Under the pieces are notes generated by a model. It was not told the DNA's origin, made no database searches, and saw nothing but the letters and a program-made list of their open reading frames with translations. A stretch of DNA of 64,000 nt from Cryptomeria japonica. Lineage: Eukaryota; Streptophyta; Pinopsida; Cupressales; Cupressaceae. Position 1 is the stretch's first letter. The number at the start of each line of letters is the position of its first letter. Made by a program: the position numbers and the translations under genes. Shown piece after piece: positions 57,297-64,000 of this stretch. Location: assembly GCF_030272615.1 (NCBI RefSeq), contig NC_081415.1, positions 507,235,373 to 507,299,372 of the forward strand. Direction: 5' to 3'.

Positions 57297-57660
57297 TGGC
57301 ATTGACGTTAACACACAATGTCAACTCATATTTTATTCACAACTGCACTCTTTCTCCCCATTTGACAAAAATGACAAAGGGCTTAAACATCAACTTCACT
57401 CCAATTACTATGATCGAGTTCTCCCCCTTTGAAGTTACTCTCCCTGTCAAGCCAATTGCGAGTTTTGTAGATAGACAAATTGAATAGACAACTTCTCCAA
57501 ATTTCAAACATGTCGGTGGTGCACACTCTCCCTCTGTGTATAGTACATGGTCCAAGAGTCAAAATATGTATAACTGCGAACTCCTCCTGAACCATAGATC
57601 TCCACACACATTTAAGTGCAAAAAACTGGTGGGACAACTCCCAACTTGTGTCTTAGATAC
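57297..57660. other. E6 3' internal spacer
   Basis: This AT-rich spacer lies between the RNase H stop and the purine tract. The overlapping frames seen on both strands (57058-57432, 57337-57637, 57536-57880) lack family features. Confidence 0.5.
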
Positions 57661-58440
57661 TCAAATGTGTTTGTCGGTAGATTTTGTGAAGATATCAACA
57701 ACTTGTTCACTTGTAGGAACATATTCTACCTTTACTTCTTTCTCTGCAACCTTCTCCCTCAGAAAATGGTATTTGATGGCAATGTGCTTTGTCCTTGAGT
57801 GCATAACCAGATTCTTTGAAATGTTGATTGCACTTGAGTTATCACACCAGATAGGAATAGGGTCAGATATTTGTACCTGAATGTCCTTGAGAGTTTGCTT
57901 CATCCATAACACCTAAGAACAACATGTAGCAACAACAATATACTCCGCCTCAGTAGTAGATAAGGAGATTGAATCCTGTTTCTTACTGTGCCATGAAACC
58001 AACTGGTTACCCAAAAAGAATGCTCCACCACTTGTGCTCTTTCGGTCATCAATTCAACTTGCCCAATCAACATTAGTGTAGGTCTGTAAAGTGAAAATCT
58101 CCTTGCTTTGGATACCATAAGCTATAATTAAGTGTTCCTTGTAGGTACTTGAAGATCCTTCTAACTACATTCACATGTGACTATTTAGGTGCAGCTTGAA
58201 ATCTTGCCACCATACATACTTCCTGCACTATATCCGGTCTTGAGGTAGTAAGATATAATAGACTACCAATCATGGATCTATATAGGTCTGATATACTTCC
58301 AGTAACTCATCAACTTTGCTCAACTTGCATCCGGTCACATGGGGGTACTAACTGTTTTGCTGTCCTCCATCTGAAACTTCTTCAACATATCTCTGGCATA
58401 CTTGATTTGAGAGATAAATGTTCCTTTATCTTGCTGTAAA
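57661..58440 (-). pseudogene. E6 RNase H, broken
   Basis: It reads TNVDWAS, a stop, DDRKSTSGGAFFLGNQLVSW, KKQDSISLSTTEAEYIVVAT, LWMKQTLKDIQVQISDPIPI, WCDNSSAINISKNLVMHSRT, KHIAIKYHFLREKV and EQVVDIFTKSTDKHI. These are the standard copia RNase H blocks, with the aspartate in NVDWA, the glutamate in TEAEY and CDNSSA. Stops lie near 58050 and 57912. It follows RT on the minus strand. Confidence 0.9.
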
Positions 58441-58442
58441 AT

Positions 58443-59257
58443 CTATAAACCAAGAAAATATGATATCTCTCCAAGCATTGACATCTCAAACTTCATCTGA
58501 TCAACAAACTCTTTACACAAGGTATCCTTATTGCCTCCAAATATTTTATCATCCACATACACAAAAAAAATAATCATCTGATGTCCAACTGCTTTTATGT
58601 ACAAATTACTATCTGCATTTGTCTTTCTAAAACCTTGCTCCCGAAGATACTTATTTAACCTTGAATACCATGCTCTTGGAGTCTGCTTTAAACCAAACAA
58701 TGCCTTTTTCAATCAACACACAAAAGTCTCATCATCATGTAGCAGAAAACCTTCTGGTGTTCTATGTAGACTTCTTCTTCCAAATTTCCATTCAAGAAGG
58801 AAGGTTTAACGTCCATTTGATATACCTTGTATCCTTTGTAGGCAGAGAATGCTAAGAATATTCTAATAGCCTCAAGTCTTGAAACCGGTGCAAATGTTTC
58901 TTCAAAATCAATTCCTTCTACTTGAGAATACCCTTTGCACACTAATCTTGCTTTATGCCTGACAATCTTACCTTCTTCATTCATCTTGTTTCGATAGACC
59001 CATTTAGTACCAATGACATTCTTATATGTTGGTCTAGGAGCTAACTCCCAAGTCTTGTTCTTTTCAATCTGCTGCAACTCTTCTTCCATTTCATTCATCC
59101 ATTTCTCACTTTTTCTGGCCTCATTAAATGTTTTGGGTTCCATTTCGGTCATGAGGTAAAAATTAACTTGTTCATTGTTCCGTGCAAGTCTTCTTCTAGT
59201 CTGCACACCGTCATTTTTATTTCCTATAACCTGCTCTTCCAGGTGATTTTTCTGCAC
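58443..59257 (-). pseudogene. E6 reverse transcriptase
   Basis: The first part (58709-59257) reads [75 protein letters not shown] and [21 protein letters not shown] frameshift at about 58712 leads to the second part (58443-58712) with KKALFGLKQTPRAWYSRLNK, NLYIKAVGHQMIIFFVYVDD and MLGEISYFLGL. The MDV aspartate and the YVDD pair are kept. In copia the order integrase, RT, RNase H holds here. Confidence 0.93.
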
Positions 59258-59290
59258 ATATCTATTAGGGGTCTTGTTGGGTGCCTCTTC

Positions 59291-60257
59291 CTATTCACTT
59301 TCTAACTGCACTTCATCTTCATCACGAGAGTTAGAATACCGGTTTACTTGTGTTTGTTTGCCTTTATGTAAGTCTTCATCAACTCTTACATGCACACTCT
59401 CAACAACTCTTCTCAGTCTTTTGTTGTAGCATTTGTAGGCCTTGCTGTGAGTTGAGTAACTGAAGAAAATACCTTCATCACTCCTAGAATCAAAACCACC
59501 TAAACAATCGTCATCTCTCTTGATGAAGCATTTACTTCTAAACACTTTGAAGTGTTTGACTGATGGCTTCCGGTCATACCACAATTCATAAGGTGTCATT
59601 TTGCTATTTACTTTCAGTTGAACCTGGTTCAATGTATATACAACAATATGAACTGCTTCCTTCCAATATATATCCAGTATGTTTGCCTCATTTAAAATTG
59701 TTCTCGCCATCTCCTTGACAGTCCAATTTTTCCTTTCTACGACACCATTTTGTTATGGTGTCCTTGGGGTTGAATACTGTCTTCTGATTCCATGTCTCTC
59801 ACAGTAGTCTTCAAACTCATTTGATGTGAACTCACCACCTCAGTCAGATCTCAGACACTTCAGCTTGCATCCAATTTCCTTCTCAACCATCTTCCTAAAT
59901 ATTTTGAACCTCATATGCTTGTGAATTGTCATGTAGAAAGGTGACCCATGTCATTCTTGAAAAATCATCAATGAACAACATGAATTATCTTTCATCGAAT
60001 AAATCTCTTGTTTTGGTTGGTCCACACAGATCAATATGCACAAGTTCTAAGGGCCTTGATGTATTATGCTCTTTGGTCTTGAAGGTCACCTTAGTCTCCT
60101 TACCTCTTAGACATTCATCACAAAATGTGCTTGCCGATTTGGCAATTTGTGGTATATGTCTCACATAGCCTTTCTTGCTCACCTTGACCAAATTATCAAA
60201 GTTTATATGGCCTAGTCTTCTGTGCCACAACCAACTCTCATCTACTTGTCCCATCAA
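59291..60257 (-). pseudogene. E6 integrase
   Basis: At 59985-60257 it has the zinc site (LWHRRLGHINF ... FCDECLRGK) and the first core aspartate (LVHIDLCGP). A damaged middle follows, with RYFMLFIDDFSRMTWV and then SD, a stop, GGEFTSNEFEDYC carrying the second aspartate (near 59840). QNGVVERKNWTVKEMARTIL holds the catalytic glutamate. The C-terminus (59291-59600) reads MTPYELWYDRKPSVKHFKVF and a spacer. All three catalytic residues survive, but stops and frame changes separate them. Confidence 0.9.
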
Positions 60258-60431
60258 GCATTAGGATTCGAAGCATTCTTTGAGGTTGTATACATTTCCA
60301 TCTGTCCTTTTTCCTTTTGCAACAATTTGTCTAGTACTCTCCTTTCTTATCTAACAACCAGTAGAGTCAAAGGTGAACTTGTATCCTTTGTCACACATCT
60401 GACTCACACTTAGCAAATTATGCTTTAGACC

Positions 60432-62477
60432 TTACACATAGTATACATCATGTGCTTTTAATTTTCCATCTATGTTCAAAGTACCTTTGTCTTTTATCTT
60501 GATGGAAGAGTTGTCTCCAAACCTCACCAAACCTCCATTCCAATCCTCAAACTTGATGAATTTCTTTTTGTCTCCGGTCATGTGATTGGAACAACCATTG
60601 TCAACTACCCATAAATTTCTTCTTTCTGCATGCAAGGCAATCTGGACAATCAAACTTGACTCAACCTTATTCTTATCCTTTTCTACCCAAAAGTGTTTGG
60701 CTTCCATCTCTTTTCCTGCAACACCTTTCTGCTCTGGTTTTGCTTGTGGTTTTTGAGCCGGTGCCAACTTCTTTTGCTTAGATGTCCTGAGTTTGCAATG
60801 CTTTGTAATATGGCCAAAATTTTGACAATGATAGCATTTCACATTGACATTGAAAGATGAACTTGAAAAACTGTTGTAGGAAACCGACAAACTTCTCCTA
60901 CATTCTTAACTCCTATGACCAAACCCATTACATTGATAAAAAATAACATTCATTTCCCAGAGCACAGCAAATGGATTTCTACTTTCAAAACTATGAGGGG
61001 GCTTATGCATCAAACTGCAATGAACAATTCTATGTCCAAGCTTATTACACCGATAACAATAACCATGGAATTTGGGTACATACCACTCTTGTCTCTTTGG
61101 ACTAGCAAACCTTTGTCTCACCTAGTGTCTTCTTCTCACGTTATTGACTTTAGTGATTCCTTCATTATCAACCTTGGCCTTGGCTTTAGGATCTACATTT
61201 TGATACAATGAGTGAGCCTTCCGGTTCAAGGTTTGAACATTCCGGTTCACAAGCTGATTTCTTGTAGCTTCAACATAGGTCTTCTTAGTAGCTTTGCTGA
61301 CTGTAAAGCTTTATTTTTCTTTACTTTCACTTGAAGAAGTAAACTGTATCTCCTTGTAGGGTGTGTCTTTGTTGTTGGAACTTTGTCCCTCTTCAAATCC
61401 TATTCCTTTGATATCTTTTGAGTGCTTTTGATTACTCAACATCTTGTCCAAGGCTTTAGTATTGTTTTCATATTTGCTCCTCATCTTTAATTCATTCTTT
61501 TTCTCTTTTCAAGCTCCTTATGAGCCTTACAATTTCTTCTTCCAGATTCTGATGCTCCTTCTCATTCTTTATCAAATCAGAGGATGTAACTTCACATATC
61601 CTTTTAGCTTCTTCCAACTAGAGTTTCAGATCAGAAATTGTTTTCTTGGACTCCTCCCGAGATTGCTCTAAATGATCTTGTTCATTTGCAACAACATACT
61701 TAAACTTCTTGAGTTCCCTTCTTATTTTTCTCAACTCCTCAAGAGCGCTTATGAGATCACCTTCCAATTCCACTTCATCTTCAACGTCTTCATCTTCATT
61801 AGCTTCATCAACTGGTTCATCCTATGGCATAAAGAGATTAATTTCTCTTTCATCCTCACAACAGTCATCTTCTGAGGCACTTTCTTCATTTGCAGCATCA
61901 TCTTCAAAAGTATACAGGTTATTCTGCTTCTGGTAGCTTCTTATTTCTTGTCGGTAGGCTTTCTTGTTTTTATCCTTACTTGAAGGTCTGCTGGTGCTTT
62001 GTTGCTCCTCTCCAACACTCTCACCATAGGGACATTTTGAAGAAAAGTGTCCTATTTTTCCACAATTAAAACATTTCAAAGGCAATTTTCCTTTGTACTT
62101 ACCAGATCCTCTTTTAAGCTCCTTACAAATTTTTCTACCACTGTATCCGAGTCTTCACTAATTTCTCCATGAGCAATTTCTTCCTTACCCTTTCTGATGG
62201 AGTTGAAAGAAGACTCTTTCCTTGAAGTTTATTCATCGATTGTTCTCATCTCATAAGCAGTTAGGGACCCAAATAACTCATCCATTGAAAAGGTTTTCAG
62301 ATCCTTGGCTTCTTCTATTGCAGAGACCTTTGTATCATAATTGTATGTGAGTGATATAAGTACCTTTTTGACAATAAATTCATTAGATATATCCTCTTCG
62401 AGTCCTCTAATAGTATTCACCATTTCATCAATTCTTTGAAGATAATCAAAAATATTTTCTTCATCTTTCATTTTCAA
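60432..62477 (-). pseudogene. E6 gag and protease, N-terminus missing
   Basis: It begins inside a UBN2-type gag (ENIFDYLQRIDEMVNTIRGL, then MDELFGSLTAYEMRTIDE; 62229-62477). A first knuckle is KCFNCGKIGHFSSKC (near 62045-62085), then an acidic stretch. About 61500-61760 reads as a coiled coil (ALEELRKIRRELKKFKYVVA, NEKEHQNLEEEIVRLIRSLK). Two more knuckle sites follow: CYRCNKLGHRIVHC (near 61040) and a damaged FYQCNGFGHRS (near 60910). A last one is CYHCQNFGHITKHC (near 60810). The protease site reads WVVDNGCSNHMTG, DNG in place of DSG. Stops and frame changes are frequent around 61130-61450. Confidence 0.85.
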
Positions 62478-62483
62478 GCCGGA

Positions 62484-63530
62484 TCTCCTCTCATACTCTC
62501 TCTACTCTCCTTCACTCTCAACGGCTACCTTACCGGTTCAACCTCTACCGGTTTAATAGAATGTTAAGCCCTATAACAATTTACTAGTTACCTGAAACCT
62601 TTATGGTTAAACCCTTCTTGCCGGTTCTTCTTCTAACACTCAGTCACTTCAATATTTTTCTATCAACACCTAGACTTATCAACTCTCCTCTAGTATAATC
62701 TAATGCTCTTTTCTCATTAATCATCCATCATACATATTCTTAAGTCTTTGTTCTGCATATTTATACACATGCTTTCCCGCCAAAAAACAAAGTTCAAACT
62801 TTACGAGCTTAGGGTTTTCTTCACTGACTTAGTCTGTATCAAATCAAAGCAGATCTTATTTCTTGGATTGTCAAACTGCAACAAATCAAACATCATCGCC
62901 ATTTTTGATCCTTCCAATACACGTTCACTATATTTAGCGAACTGGATCCTGTTCATCGGCCTTGAGTTTGTCGATTACAATAAATGATCTAGTTGTTTCC
63001 TTCTCTAGATCAACAAGATGATTAGATGTCCTGCTTCGTTCATAACACCAAAAAATATCTTCCTTTCAATCTATGATTTCCGTAGTCTTCATTTAATATT
63101 GACCTAATCGACAACTACCTCAACAATGCACCATTCACCTACCACTACACGTTCGCCACCTGGAGTCCACGTGACATATCTGTCAGCATCCAACTCACTT
63201 GATTGTACCGGTTCAAACTCGGCCACCGACCAAACATACTACCCGTATACACCAACTGATTAACCTTCATATCATGCACTCTTCTATTTTGCCGGTTAGG
63301 ACATGTTATCATTTACCGGTGACAGTCTTCAACCATTTTGCCAAAGTGGCAAACACTTCACATCCTTTCATCTTTTTATCTGGGTCCTTCAACTTGTCTC
63401 TTTGCTTGCTTATCGGTTGACATACTTACCCATTGACATCAACATGCCAATAATCTTCAATATTCCTACTTGCATACCGGTAACATCAACTTGCATACCG
63501 GTTGACATCAATGACAACACAATGCCAATA
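62484..63530 (-). repeat. E6 5' LTR, shortened (1047 bp)
   Basis: It matches 56205-57285 and ends AATGCCAATA on the plus strand. Its inner end is missing: only six bases after the truncated gag reading begins GGATCTCCTCT, which lies inside the full LTR. The deletion removed the LTR end, the PBS and the first part of gag. Confidence 0.87.
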
Positions 63531-63775
63531 GTCTCCTTCTACTTAGGGCATCTGCAACATGATTCTCTTTTCCTTTAATAAACTTGATACTCAAATCATA
63601 ATCTGATATCAATTTTAACCATCTTCTCTATTGAGCATTGAAATTTGGTTGGGTAAACAAATACTTCAATCCATGATGATTGGTTTTCAATTCAAAAGAT
63701 TTTCCCAAAAGATAGTGCCTTGACATTTGTAACGCATGGAGAACCGCAACTAAATCCAATCACGTGAAGCATAAT
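63531..63775 (-). pseudogene. E3 RNase H fragment, right of E6
   Basis: On the minus strand it reads LDLVAVLHALQMSRHYLLGK, FELKTNHHGLKYLFTQPNFN and, after a stop, RRWLKLISDYDLSIKFIKGK and ENHVADALSRR. This is the end of a gypsy RNase H (KTNHHGLKYL for TDHKSLKYL, VADALSRR at the end). In E3 it should be followed by the integrase zinc domain, which is gone; E6 starts at 63530. The reading ends near 63775. Confidence 0.85.
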
Positions 63776-64000
63776 TTTGCTCATATCACTAATACATTTG
63801 GGGTCAAATTTCGATGGACAAGGAGCATTGTGTGAAAATTTGATTTAAAAAAAAAAATGCCTATGTTCGTCGGAATTCCGACGACATCGGGCATTTTATT
63901 AAAAAAAAAAAACACAACACATTTTCATTTTGAAAGCAATTCGAAGCAAGCGGCGACCGTCTTGCCTCCCTGCCCCCCCCGCCGGAGTGATCTCTACACA
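63776..64000. other. Inverted-repeat hairpin flanked by oligo-A, end of window
   Basis: 63854-63897 forms an imperfect palindrome with AAAATGCC at one end and GGCATTTT at the other. Its core is the perfect 18-base palindrome TCGTCGGAATTCCGACGA (63867-63884). Oligo-A runs lie on both sides (63847-63857 and about 63901-63912). The last 90 bases are GC-rich with a C8 run (63974-63981). No gene is seen. Confidence 0.7.

Larger units (their letters stand above)
55816..63530 (-). mobile_element. E6: Ty1/copia element, minus strand, with internal deletions
   Basis: The 3' LTR lies at 55816-57285 and a shortened 5' LTR at 62484-63530. Between them the minus strand has gag, protease, integrase, RT and RNase H in copia order. 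The ACCGGT-rich LTRs differ by about 12% over 265 bases, so E6 is older than E5. Two losses are visible: the gag N-terminus, PBS and the end of the 5' LTR are gone (junction near 62478-62484), and the end of the 3' LTR is joined directly to E3 integrase (near 55816). No target duplication can be shown. The gag has a long coiled coil, a trait reported for Sirevirus-type elements. Confidence 0.9.

Overview
The window is plant nuclear DNA made almost wholly of decayed, nested retrotransposons. I found no host protein-coding gene, rRNA, tRNA or CRISPR array. The evidence for a plant is the set of families present: Ty1/copia with a UBN2-type gag, Ty3/gypsy chromoviruses, and a Tat-lineage gypsy element with two RNase H domains and an antisense plant-mobile-domain (PMD) ORF, plus iMet-type primer sites (TGGTATCAGAGC) and L1-type LINE pieces. 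Most LTR pairs differ at roughly 5-12% of positions by eye, over short aligned stretches. Very long LTRs (1.0-3.9 kb), deep nesting and slow decay suggest a large, repeat-rich seed-plant genome, perhaps a gymnosperm. The species cannot be told from the sequence.

Left part (1-21978): degenerate repeats (1-1310) and a broken LINE ORF1 (1652-2550). E1 is a near full-length minus-strand copia element (4707-11855, target duplication AAAAT), whose RT gene is split by a 1.15-kb solo LTR, S1 (6743-7894, GAATA). E2 is a minus-strand gypsy fragment: gag-protease plus a 3.89-kb 5' LTR (13126-18845). A stretch of unclear origin follows, holding a PMD-like fragment and a LINE RNase H.

Right part (21979-63775) is one stack built on an old minus-strand chromovirus, E3. 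Its 3' LTR lies at 21979-24517, integrase pieces at 24518-25394 and 43573-43886, and RNase H at 63531-63775. E3 was hit by E4, an 18.2-kb plus-strand Tat element (25395-43572, target duplication GTATG), and by E6, a minus-strand copia element (55816-63530). E5, a minus-strand Reina-like chromovirus (44021-55762), lies inside the E6 LTR. Its own 3' LTR holds a 3.83-kb solo LTR, S2 (45477-49305, TACAC), of the same family as the E2 LTR. Nesting gives the order E3, then E6, then E5, then S2; E4 hit E3 independently and has the most similar LTRs.

No element encodes an intact polyprotein: all carry stops, frameshifts or lost catalytic residues. Mobilisation would need factors from other copies. 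The most interesting features are in E4 (antisense PMD ORF, G-patch segment, dual RNase H and four blocks of a 21-bp repeat in the leader), the ~185-bp flank duplication around E5, and the GC-rich palindrome clusters inside the 3.9-kb LTR family.
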